Shown piece by piece: positions 37,201 through 45,261 of a DNA stretch of 64,000 nucleotides. Where the stretch lies: positions 1 through 64,000 of the forward strand of contig JADKIH010000011.1 in assembly GCA_016721305.1 (NCBI GenBank), written 5' to 3'. The stretch comes from Bacteroidota bacterium (lineage in GTDB: Bacteria; Bacteroidota; Bacteroidia; AKYH767-A; 2013-40CM-41-45). The notes beneath the pieces were generated by a model. The model saw nothing but the letters and a program-made list of their open reading frames with translations, was not told the DNA's origin and did no database searches. The translations under genes were made by a program, and so were the position numbers. Each line of letters starts with the position of its first letter. Position 1 is the first letter of the stretch.

Positions 37201-38574
37201 CGGAGTAAATCCTGTAGAAGAAACATTCATGTCTGCCATCTCTGCAGAAGTACCAAAATGAACACTGTCGTTTCCGGAAAATGAATTTGCGTCAAAGAAA
37301 ACATTGTCATATCGGTTAGGAGCACATCCAACAGAAGTCCCACCACTGCTGAGCGACCAATGCGAGCTATCGTGCCAATCGCCTGTTCCACCGATCCAAT
37401 ACAAATTTCTTGAAGTAAGCGCCGTGAACGACCAGCCGCTATTACCACCGACGTCGATTGCATTATTAGCAATAAATGTTGCTCCGCCGGTCGCAATAAT
37501 TCCCCCGATTGAAATATAGTCGAGCTGAACTGTTCCGGACGGAACATTTAATGTTGCTTGTCCGCCAACCGTCGCGCCGTCCGATGATAATGAAGCAAAA
37601 TTATTGCAGTCACCATTCATCGTTAAAGTACCACTCACTTGCAAAGTCGAGTTACTGCTTATGACAACATCTACAGCGGTAAGATTCGTAAAGCTTGCAG
37701 TGTACATGTTGGCGATGCCATCAAAAACACCGTCAACAAAAGAACAATTGTCGACTAACGCATAACCTCCTATATAAATATAATTGGCCGAGAGGTGTCT
37801 AACTGTTGAAAGACCGGTAAATATGACTGAATCGACAAGATTACCTGAACCATTCATTACGAATTCAATCATTGGTGCATCGCTCCTCAAAACCCAAAGA
37901 TTCGGCGAATTAACAACACCACTGATCGTAATATGTCGAGCGTAGAAATCATTTGGCAAACCATGAACCGTTAGAGTGGTAGCTCCGGGCACATAAGTTG
38001 CGCCGCTACTCACGGTAAAGTTTCCGCAGTCAATATTATAACCGCCACTATTCAGCATACCATGATTTATCAAAACCTCACCCGTACAGTTAAGCTCACC
38101 GGCCAGAGTGTAGCTTCCAACGCCCTCTATGGTTACAGAGTACAACTGATGACCGGCTGTGTTGAGAACGAAACCGCTTGTCGTAGCCAACAATTTTACA
38201 TCGACTGAAGTAATGTCCATTCCCGTATCCAGCACAAAAGAACCATACAGATTCAATGTACTTCCGTTACCGACGAAAGCCGGATGATTAGTTACTCCGG
38301 TCCATGTCATGGAATGACAGAAATAAAATGTCGAATCAAAAAGCAATTGCTGACCGGGAGCGGTAAACGAATTGGCATCGATAATTACGTCGTCGTTGAT
38401 GGTCGGAATCGATACGTGGAATACGGAGCCTCCGCTCGCAGTTGCCCAGTGATTAGCGACATCGCTCCAGCTGCCTGTTCCACCTACCCAGTAATAGTTT
38501 GCCGCCTTGCTAAGAGTGGTGGTTCCCAGCAGGCAGAGCGTCAGCAGAAGTTGAATTGCGTAGTTCTTTTTCAT
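34264..38574 (-). CDS. Giant secreted adhesin-like protein with dockerin-like, cohesin-like and T9SS domains
   Basis: About 1,436 residues from ATG 38574 (MKKNYAIQLLLTLCLLG); an in-frame ATG at 38586 adds MQHI. Signal peptide about 1-28. A module opening with YYWVGGTGSWSDVANHW recurs three times (about residues 27, 388 and 737), spaced roughly 350, each followed by beta-helix-like strands. From about 1,098 come two dockerin-like calcium loops (GDANYDLNCDNLDILN and DCDGNGVVDINDT, the second typical D-x-D/N-x-D), then a cohesin-like beta domain (about 1,200-1,330, APQLYLDATPDTVLPSGG). T9SS domain at the end (IYPNPATDQLNVYS, LAGREV, IRSGLYQLQC). Probably an extracellular structural or adhesive protein. 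A terminator follows; a -7 box lies at 38619-38626. Confidence 0.9.
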   Translation of the reverse strand: MKKNYAIQLLLTLCLLGTTTLSKAANYYWVGGTGSWSDVANHWATASGGSVFHVSIPTINDDVIIDANSFTAPGQQLLFDSTFYFCHSMTWTGVTNHPAFVGNGSTLNLYGSFVLDTGMDITSVDVKLLATTSGFVLNTAGHQLYSVTIEGVGSYTLAGELNCTGEVLINHGMLNSGGYNIDCGNFTVSSGATYVPGATTLTVHGLPNDFYARHITISGVVNSPNLWVLRSDAPMIEFVMNGSGNLVDSVIFTGLSTVRHLSANYIYIGGYALVDNCSFVDGVFDGIANMYTASFTNLTAVDVVISSNSTLQVSGTLTMNGDCNNFASLSSDGATVGGQATLNVPSGTVQLDYISIGGIIATGGATFIANNAIDVGGNSGWSFTALTSRNLYWIGGTGDWHDSSHWSLSSGGTSVGCAPNRYDNVFFDANSFSGNDSVHFGTSAEMADMNVSSTGFTPVYDGDHIYVFGSFNVTSTLNWRVTTLDLTSPDLGKTLHGGGNSYGYVQKSSAGSYILTDSLICTVLSHRTGYFDLNSQSVSVNALASDPSGEFNMTSAHIYAGIVQLRGTQTGSATCDITFDRQGGILYNSGNYRNILWIVDGTCDSNLIAQSLIAQGDLAMGTGSNIHLAEIKGNLTMTGSNTFDSLYLNNSGYTMAVASGAITTINDALFANTDCNHYVTLRSADVNTPTTLQKSAGSIDLNYVQLIAVSATGGAAFNATNSVDGGGNSGWNISANNARTLYWVNGPGNWSDSSHWSLSSGGAGGECIPSGADAVIFDASSLVSSSTVVIDNANSSCASIDFTNAGTAVTVTGSSLTVYGAFDLASGMTWSVDYVNLKNLFGGTITINSSNVSLLDLELNGNGTIELSADLICRSLDVTGGSFLSQGHDMQASRIHSNAGTTFTTGPITVQATHFEIEGTLLNSKSTDVEMRVFSPVFYGLGRDFKTPGSFHNITLYMPNARIWAYPIKCEQLVSYALCQVSAIASDTIGKAIFHDYVMLGGQFVIDPLFFANGGQTTNLQGTVQINNQFIVNGSPNFPVYLKGVSNFSLINNGADICLSNALVEGIIESGSAQFFAGNGCVDMGGNANVQFTPCTVTSDVWPGDANYDLNCDNLDILNVGVAFNETGPVRTSASNLYVAQPAADFGNWFGGAVNMKHADCDGNGVVDINDTIPIGLNYGQTHPARHSFTPNTSNTINAPQLYLDATPDTVLPSGGVHVDIMMGTNQLPVDSMYGIAFTLDYDPTLIDTNSIQIDWTGSWLGTAGTDLITFVRHTPTIGRIDVALTRNDHQNVGNGIGHLGMFDVVVVDNISTVTNALFRLSNVSAITYSQQILATARVNDTVTIDPNWNAVEQIHLSSHFLIYPNPATDQLNVYSHDLQIKEVLMFDLAGREVRHMTSGLSQISIPLSGIRSGLYQLQCRSDKGVYNTYVNIVAP

Positions 38575-38618
38575 AATGTGTTGCATTAAACGGTGTAACG
38601 TGATACAATTTCACGCTA

Positions 38619-38626
38619 CAAACATA
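38619..38626 (-). promoter_or_regulatory. Candidate -7 element for the giant surface protein gene
   Basis: TATGTTTG on the minus strand fits TAnnTTTG, 33 bp upstream of ATG 38586 and 45 bp upstream of ATG 38574. The T-rich stretch about 20 bp further upstream (TTTTTTTAGAC) could be a weak -33. Confidence 0.5.
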
Positions 38627-38740
38627 TAAGGATGGCATCGTCTAAAAAAATACATTTTTAAATGTTTGCCGATACCTATTTTTAGCCTAAAACGAAATAT
38701 TAAAGGCTATAGACTGTATATTTTTGATCATTTTATCATG

Positions 38741-38769
38741 TTTGCCGAATAGTATTTTTTTTATATTTG
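38741..38769 (+). promoter_or_regulatory. Promoter with both -33 TTTG and -7 TATATTTG
   Basis: TTTG at 38741-38744 and TATATTTG at 38762-38769 are 17 bp apart, matching the Bacteroidota primary sigma factor consensus. The start codon of the 470-residue gene is 19 bp downstream of the -7 box. It faces away from the giant surface protein gene, so the gap is a divergent promoter region. Confidence 0.6.
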
Positions 38770-38788
38770 AACCAATTGCGGCGAAACT

Positions 38789-40201
38789 ATGCGTATTATC
38801 AAGCTTTCCGAGCTCATACATGCCCTGAAACCCTTTGAAACAGGGGCTTTCCGCGATTACCTGAACTCCCCGTTTTTCAACCGAAACGATCGTTTGCCGA
38901 TCCTCTACGATTTGCTCTCGAAAGATAAGTCGTTGTCGCTAGAGAATGAAAAAAGCCTGATATATAAACAGCTTTTCCCCGGAAAGCGTTTTAACGACAA
39001 GGAATTGCGTTATCACTTTTCCGACCTCAACCGCCATTTGGAACACTTTTTCACTTTAGCTGAAATTGAAAAGGACGATCGCGAATTTCTGCTCTTAACA
39101 CAAAGAGCTCTTTTAAAACGAAAGACGTATAAAGCCTATGCGCATTCAAGGTTGCGATTCAACTCTCTTGAAAAAACGGAGAATGCGGGCTTATACCTGA
39201 GCAGTCTTTTGTCGGCGGAATTACATCACAGTTTCAACAGCGCCTCACTTTCACGTCTCAGCGACAGCGACTACGAAAGCTTGCTAGGAAACCTGGACCG
39301 CTTCTACATTGCAAAAAAACTTCAGCTCCAATGCGAGATTGTCAACTTAAAAAACATTTTAAGAAAAGAATACGAGTCGCTTCTCATCAATGAGATCATT
39401 GAACTTGTTATCAGGAAAGAATTTTTCGGCTCAGCCTATATTGAAATCTACTACCACATTTTACTTATGCTCACGCTTCACGATCAGGAAAGTGAAAAAC
39501 ACTTCAGTGCCGTGAACGAGCTGACTGAAAAACACAAGGACAGCTTTCAGATTCCGGATTTGAATTCGATTTATCAATACATCAAAAATTATTGCATCCG
39601 AAAGATCAACAAAGGTGAAGATGAGTACCGGTTACGATTATTTGGAATCTACAAATCCATCTTATCGAATCGCCGAATTATGAACCATGATTACCTTTCG
39701 ACTTTTGAATTTAAGAATATAGTCACTCTTGGCCTTCGCTTGAACGAAGACAAGTGGGTAAAGGAATTTATTCCGAAGTATATTAATAGTATCCCTCCGA
39801 CTGATCGTAAAAACGCCTTGACGTACAACTCAGCTATGCTGAATTTTTTTCTGAAAAACTACCGACAGGTAATAAAGGGATTGCAGGAAGTTGAATTTAC
39901 TGACTTATATTATCAGATGGACTCTCGTTCAGTTTTATTGAAAGTTTATTTCGAAACTGACGACGACGAAACTCTTCTTCACCACATCGCCGCTTTTAAA
40001 ATCTTTATCAGGCGAAATAAACTACTATCCGATTTCCAGCGAACGATCTACCAGAACTTCATTCGTTACACTCTGAAAATTTATCGTGCCGGCACACGTA
40101 AAGCCAAATTGGAGCAACTCCGCTCTGAAATTATTGCGACGCCAAATATTTCCGACAAGAATTGGTTGCTGAGCAAGATTGACGATCAGCTAATTAGCTA
40201 A
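38789..40201 (+). CDS. Conserved helical protein of unknown function (possibly TPR-like)
   Basis: 470 residues, no signal peptide or TM segment, almost wholly alpha-helical with many Leu/Lys/Glu heptads. The N-terminal ELIHALKPFETGAFRDYLNSPFFNRND, followed by ELRYHFSDLNRHLEHFF, recurs in Bacteroidota hypothetical proteins known to me only as uncharacterised. The C-terminal half may contain TPR-like pairs. The stop codon lies inside a fourfold AGCTAATT repeat (40188-40219), so the last residues QLIS come from the repeat. It has its own promoter and probably is not part of the sugar genes after it. Confidence 0.7.
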   Translation: MRIIKLSELIHALKPFETGAFRDYLNSPFFNRNDRLPILYDLLSKDKSLSLENEKSLIYKQLFPGKRFNDKELRYHFSDLNRHLEHFFTLAEIEKDDREFLLLTQRALLKRKTYKAYAHSRLRFNSLEKTENAGLYLSSLLSAELHHSFNSASLSRLSDSDYESLLGNLDRFYIAKKLQLQCEIVNLKNILRKEYESLLINEIIELVIRKEFFGSAYIEIYYHILLMLTLHDQESEKHFSAVNELTEKHKDSFQIPDLNSIYQYIKNYCIRKINKGEDEYRLRLFGIYKSILSNRRIMNHDYLSTFEFKNIVTLGLRLNEDKWVKEFIPKYINSIPPTDRKNALTYNSAMLNFFLKNYRQVIKGLQEVEFTDLYYQMDSRSVLLKVYFETDDDETLLHHIAAFKIFIRRNKLLSDFQRTIYQNFIRYTLKIYRAGTRKAKLEQLRSEIIATPNISDKNWLLSKIDDQLIS

Positions 40202-40219
40202 TTAGCTAATTAGCTAATT
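40188..40219. repeat. AGCTAATT octamer, four perfect copies, overlapping a stop codon
   Basis: 32 bp of AGCTAATT. The stop TAA of the 470-residue gene is at 40199-40201 inside it, so repeat changes would alter the C-terminus. Each octamer is close to a palindrome (TTAGCTAA). Confidence 0.9.
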
Positions 40220-40338
40220 GAGCAGCCATCTAAGTAATATTTATGTGTAAATCGTCTTCGTTTTTATCAAATTTTTCGTTAATTAGTAGCTTCAATGAGG
40301 GCCCTGGAAACAGGGAAATCGCTTAATTTTCATCGATC

Positions 40339-41207
40339 GTGAAAGGTATTATACTCGCCGGTGGCTCCGGAACACGACTTCATCCGCTCACTCTGGCTAT
40401 GAGTAAGCAAATGATGCCTGTGTATGACAAGCCAATGATCTACTACCCATTGTCGGTTCTGATGATGGCAGGAATTCATGAAATTCTGATTATCTCTACT
40501 CCGCACGACTTGCCTAACTTCAAAAGACTTCTCGGCGACGGCAAAAATTTAGGATGCTCTTTCAGCTATGCCGAACAAGCTATCCCCAACGGTCTTGCAC
40601 AGGCTTTGTGATCGGAGAAAAATTCATCGGAAAAGATAAAGTTGCGCTAATTCTGGGCGACAACATTTTCTACGGTACAGGACTGCAACAATTAATGGAA
40701 GCCAATAACAACCCGGATGGAGGCGTTGTATTTGCGTATCATGTGAGTGATCCTGAACGTTATGGTGTGGTCGAGTTCGACAAAGAAAATAAAGCCATCA
40801 GCATCGAGGAAAAACCTCTTAAGCCAAAATCAAATTACGCCGTTCCCGGATTGTACTTCTACGACAATTCTGTAATTGAAATTGCCAAGAATCTTAAACC
40901 AAGCGCTCGTGGCGAATACGAAATTACTGATGTAAACAAAGTCTATCTCCAGAACGGTCGCCTCAAAGTGGGTATTCTCGATAAAGGTACGGCATGGCTC
41001 GATACAGGAACATTTGCATCACTCATGCAAGCAGGACAATTTGTTCAGGTTATTGAAGAACGTCAGGGACTAAAAATCGGATGTATCGAAGAAATAGCCT
41101 ATCGCAAAGGTTATATCAACAAAGATCAGCTAAAACAAGTAGCAGAACCGTTAGTCAAAAGCGGCTATGGCAAATATTTGATTTCATTGCTCAACGATAG
41201 TTATTAG
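40339..41207 (+). pseudogene. rfbA: rfbA, glucose-1-phosphate thymidylyltransferase, single-base frameshift
   Basis: Two frames together encode a full-length (289-residue) RmlA. Frame one runs from a GTG at 40339 and has KGIILAGGSGTRLHPLT (nucleotide-binding loop), VSKQ-type KQMMPVYDKPMIYYPLS and ends GLAQAL. The second frame resumes as FVIGEKFIGKDKVALILGDNIFYG and continues to WLDTGTFASLMQAGQFV near the end. The break is in GGCTTTGTG at 40605-40607: one extra T gives the expected GLAQAFVIGE. Adding one base makes the span 870 nt, a whole number of codons. The enzyme makes dTDP-glucose, entry to dTDP-rhamnose. No rfbB, rfbC or rfbD is in the window. Consensus error is likely; real inactivation cannot be excluded. 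Confidence 0.88.
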
Positions 41208-41313
41208 TACCCAAACATCTGCCATTCACCCAAGCTAATTACGCTTTGGTAAAAAAGGCGGTTTTCATTCAAAATTATATTCTAATATTTGGTTATCTCT
41301 AAACCATGAAAAT

Positions 41314-42255
41314 ATGAAACGAAAAATACTCATCACCGGCGGAGCTGGTTTTATCGGAAGTTCACTGGCCGAAAGACTCTCGCAGGATCCTGATAACTTT
41401 ATCGTCATCGTCGATAATCTCCTTACAGGCTCATATTCTAAGGTTCCGAAATCTGTTCATCAGAACGTGAAATTCATCAAAGCAAACGCTAATGATATCA
41501 TGGATCTGTCGAGCATTTTCCACGCTTATAAATTCGACTACGTATTTCACTATGCTGCCGTCGTAGGTGTAAAACGCACATTGGCTCATCCGGTCATGGT
41601 CCTTAACGACATCACCGGCATCAATAATATCCTCAATCTCTCAAAAAACACCGGCGTTAAAAGAGTATTCTACACTTCTTCTTCTGAAGTCTACGGAGAA
41701 CCGGTAGAGTATCCGCAAAACGAACATACTACGCCGCTCAACTCGCGACTTCCGTATGCGATCGTTAAAAATGTCGGCGAAGCTTATCTCCGTTCTTTCA
41801 AACGTGAGTACGATCTCGATTTTACGATCTTCCGCCTTTTCAATACATATGGCCCTAAACAAAGCACTGACTTCGTTATCTCGAAATTCCTTCAGGCTGC
41901 CATGAAGGACAAAGAAATTACTATCTACGGAGACGGATCACAAACACGTACTTTCTGTTTCATCGACGATCATCTCGATGCAACAACGAATGCTTTTTAC
42001 AATAATCTCCTCGTCAATGATGTCGCTAACATAGGATCCGACAACGAAATGTCGATGCTCGAACTTGCTCGCTTCATCATTAAGCTGACCAACTCGAAGT
42101 CTTCAATTGTTCACTTGCCTGCTTTAAAAGAAGGTGATATGACTCGCCGCCGTCCTGATGTCACTAAAATGAAAGAACTCCTTGGCCGTGATTTTACGTC
42201 ACTCGAAAAAGGAATTAAGGTGATTATTCAAAACGGACATTTTGCATTAGCTTAA
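41314..42255 (+). CDS. NAD-dependent sugar epimerase/dehydratase (extended SDR)
   Basis: 313 residues with the Rossmann loop GGAGFIGSSL at 9-18, catalytic Ser in YTSSSEVYGE (near 121-130) and the YxxxK pair in PYAIVKNVGE (near 147-156). Downstream RLFNTYGP and GDGSQTRTFCFIDD are typical of UDP-glucose 4-epimerases, UDP-glucuronate decarboxylases and dTDP-glucose 4,6-dehydratases; I favour the first two because the YGPKQ and TRTFCFIDD block matches them, but the substrate is open. It would supply an activated sugar for the polymer made by the locus 6 kb downstream. A 23 bp perfect hairpin follows 13 bp after the stop. Confidence 0.9.
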   Translation: MKRKILITGGAGFIGSSLAERLSQDPDNFIVIVDNLLTGSYSKVPKSVHQNVKFIKANANDIMDLSSIFHAYKFDYVFHYAAVVGVKRTLAHPVMVLNDITGINNILNLSKNTGVKRVFYTSSSEVYGEPVEYPQNEHTTPLNSRLPYAIVKNVGEAYLRSFKREYDLDFTIFRLFNTYGPKQSTDFVISKFLQAAMKDKEITIYGDGSQTRTFCFIDDHLDATTNAFYNNLLVNDVANIGSDNEMSMLELARFIIKLTNSKSSIVHLPALKEGDMTRRRPDVTKMKELLGRDFTSLEKGIKVIIQNGHFALA

Positions 42256-42268
42256 TCAAGGCAAAACT

Positions 42269-42319
42269 CAAAAGTAAAAAGCCAAAAGAAGGTAGACTTC
42301 TTTTGGCTTTTTACTTTTG
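42269..42319. terminator. Perfect 23 bp hairpin between converging genes (bidirectional terminator)
   Basis: Arms 42269-42291 and 42297-42319 are exact complements with a 5-base loop; the arms contain AAAAGTAAAAAGCC and its complement. Position between the epimerase stop and the stop of the DUF1566 gene suits termination on both strands. The A-rich flanks give a T stretch in each direction. Confidence 0.8.
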
Positions 42320-42333
42320 GAATGTATATCAAA

Positions 42334-43558
42334 TTATTGCTTAATCAGTTTAATGGTTACAGGCAGATTAAAATAAATCGTCAGTAAATAAGTCCCCTGA
42401 CCGAGGTCTTCAAAATTTTGTTCAGACAATTCTTTACCATGATAGATTACCTTTCCTTTAGCATCTCTCAAGACGCAATCCAAACCTATAGCCTCCGCTC
42501 CAGGTTAAGGTGTGCTGAAAAAGGGTTGGGACTCACATACGTCTCTTTACTTGCCTTTCCTTCCACTACACCATTGACGAAACTCTCATCACCGCGAACA
42601 GTGAAGACTTGATGTCTTGACGTTTTCACATCATAAGTCGTGATCCCAAAGTGTGTGTCCAAATACCAAGCTTTCGTCGTCTGATTCGGAAGCGTAGTCG
42701 ATGACCAAAAATATTTCGTACCGGAAACAGAAAAGTACGTGGGATCAATCGAAGGGCTAATTAACGACTCATCGCTAATCGACTCAAGCTCTTTAATATT
42801 TGGCAAACGCCAATCAATGTATCCGGCAAGTGAGAGTGTGTCAACGTATAACAATGCATCTTCCCATGTAAGCGAATCAGGAAGTGGCACTTTTTGCCAA
42901 ACTAAATTGGTGAGATTGTCTGTCACTGTGCCATTTCCATTATCGGCAAAATGCGACTGAACACTAAGTGGTGCATTTACATCACGAACCATTCTTACAT
43001 GAAATCTTTTGTTTCCTCCCGCACTAATCGTTTCTGACTTCGGATGATTTCCTACTCCACCTCCGCTATTCGTCACCCATACTTTTGCCGAATCATTTGC
43101 CTGATATACGCTCGTCCACCAATATTCTGCTGCAGTAACTGTAAAAACAGCAGGATCTATCGCAGGGTTCGCAAACTGGTGATTCAAAATCGAAAAGACT
43201 CATGGGCATTGGGCAATCTCCAATCGGAATACCCGGCTAAAGTAGACGTATCGGCATAGTGAAATGCATTTTCAATTGTCATCTCTCCACCATCGGTCTG
43301 CTGCCACATTAATCCGGTAATAGTATCGCTAACCGTTCCGTCACCGTTCAATTGAAAAAAAGGAGTGCAATAATTATAATCCGCATCCTCTCCGAATGTT
43401 GTTGTATAGCTTGTCGTTTCACCGGTGTCGGGTAAACGGAGCATTGTCTTTTGCACTGACTGAGCATTGGACAATTGAAAAAAACCACAAAGCAATAAAC
43501 AAAGGATGAACCGTGGATTCAGCCTACTATTTACGGTTTTCAATTTTCCTCTACTCAT
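42334..43558 (-). pseudogene. Secreted DUF1566 (Lcl C-terminal domain) protein with T9SS end, two frameshifts
   Basis: Three frames join to one 408-residue protein. Frame one (from ATG 43558) has a signal peptide ending SNAQ and a first DUF1566 copy (GLMWQQTDGGEMTIENAFHY, LAGYSDWRLPNAHE). It breaks in an A run at 43193-43196, where one added base gives DWRLPNAHESFSILNHQF. Frame two carries the second copy (NLVWQKVPLPDSLTWEDA, LAGYIDWRLPNIKELES) and begins the T9SS domain (SPNPFSAHLNLE). It breaks near 42496-42503. Frame three completes it (GLDCVLRDAKGK, LGQGTYLLTIYF, IKLIKQ). Restoring two bases gives 1,227 nt, an exact codon count. DUF1566 occurs in Legionella collagen-like adhesin ends; function unknown here. 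Each half ends without a usable start, so I treat it as one broken gene. Confidence 0.85.
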
Positions 43559-43590
43559 AGTTCATCATTTTTAAAAGCAAAACAAACTGT

Positions 43591-45198
43591 CTATTGTATT
43601 AATACCTTTTTAGTCAGCTCCTGATTAGCAAAACGAACTTTTACAAAATAAACTCCCTTCGAAATACTCTTCAAATCGAGATTACTTACGAATGCATTCT
43701 CTCGCTTAATTAATGTACCCTGTATTGAGTAAACAGAAATCTCACGAACATCGCTTTTGTTGAGCGACGAGTTTAACTGAAGCGATATATCTCCGTTTCC
43801 CGGATTCGGATAAATTGACAATACGCTTTCATCTAAACTCAGATCATTGACAGCATTCGGAACTGTACACTGAGAAAAACCATTATAGGCTTGAGTCGTT
43901 GTACCACTTGGCGATATGAAATTGAATGTATACACACCGTTGTTAGTCCAATCGTAAGTGACATAATAGTTCTGTCCGCTCAACGTATAAGTGAGAGTAT
44001 ATCCATTATTCGTTCCGTTAGGTTGACAATCGGTAATCACAGCACCTGCAAGCGGCGTTAACGAAGGACGCACAGGATGGGCTGCTGCTTGCGGTACAAT
44101 TTGCAGTGTAGAATCTTCGGTTACTTGTCCAACCATATTTCCAATCATGTAAGGCGCCGCCGGTGATGCATGATAGTGATACACACCATTGGGAGCAAAG
44201 TGACCATGATTGACATCAAGTGTCGTCATTGGCGTACTGTCGGGCTCGAGACTTCCGTAAACAGCAAAACCATCGAGTGCGTAGGCAATCGGCATGTTAG
44301 CTGCGGTTTGATTGTATAAAGTCACGGGTGCAATATGATAATGATAATCATCGGCACGACCGCAATGTCCTCCCCAGTTATCGAGCTGCCCGGTTAGATA
44401 AGCATCTGCGCCGGTGTTGGTATATGGATTAAAAATTGCCACTCCATTCACGGCAACGGCAACGGCTCCTCTCAGAAAATGATTTTGATTGACAGGCACC
44501 GGAGTTGCAGCCAGAACCGGATTCAATGGAATACTCCATGCGTTGGTTCCGATATAACACTGAGGAATCGGAACCTGTTGTTGCCAGGCGGTAATTCCAA
44601 CCATCATCTGATGCGAAGGAATTCCTTGCGACTCTACATAGAAATAGGTCGAATCCCAAAAGGTATGAACTTGCGGACGAAATGGTGCAAAAGCTGAATC
44701 GACTGTCAATGGATCCGTCGTGCTTTGTGCCGTTTGTAATCGACTTGCGGTAAAGCTGAAAAATGCGGATACAATTCCGGCAGTGAGCACCGGGAAAAAG
44801 TATCGTATTTTTTGTTTGGGAACAACCGTAAAAATTGCGACGGCAAATAAAATTAAGAAAACAATGACGAGCCAAAAACGAAAATCAAAAACAGATGCCG
44901 GCGCAGAAGTTGGTGCCGGAGTCAGATTTCGGTTGACCTCTTAATAGCAGTATATCGCTTCATCGCATATTCTGATCAACCTTTGAAAAAGCAGATAAGG
45001 GAAAATGCACAACGGAACCTTTTGCATCCTGAAGAAAACGTTTCCGTCTTTGTACATATAGAATGTAGCATCAACGGATTTCTTTTCGCCGGCTATAGTC
45101 CAGCTTCTTAAGTGAACATTCTCATAATTGAGATTGTGGGAAAATGAAAATGTACTCCAAACACAAAGCAGGAGCAACAAGAGTGTTTTAAATTTCAT
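43591..45198 (-). pseudogene. YHYH-domain membrane/secreted protein with T9SS end, three frameshifts near its N-terminus
   Basis: The 3' part (to about 44790) is intact and has the YHYH domain (DDYHYHIAPV, ALDGFAVYGSLE, GVYHYHASP) and a T9SS end (IYPNPGNGDISLQ, ISKGVYFVKV). The 5' part starts at ATG 45198 with a signal peptide (MKFKTLLLLLLCVWSTFSFS) and HLRSWTIAGEKKSVDATF. Between them three single-base gaps near 45030-45036, 44969-44972 and 44940-44942 would, if filled, give DAKGSVVHFPLSAFSKVDQ, then KYAMKRYTAIKEVNRN, then a helix (LVIVFLILFAVAIFTVV). Filling three bases makes 1,611 nt, an exact codon count. No ATG starts the YHYH frame, only a GTG inside the second helix. YHYH proteins have no known activity. 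Confidence 0.82.
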
Positions 45199-45261
45199 GA
45201 TTCAGATGTTTTACTTTTGGCTTTCTCTTCATCTGAACAACTCCACGCGTATTCGGTATTC

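Noticed and set aside
40605..40612. rfbA frameshift as programmed ribosomal frameshifting
   Set aside because: No slippery heptamer or following stem was seen, and RfbA is not known to use recoding; a missing base is simpler.
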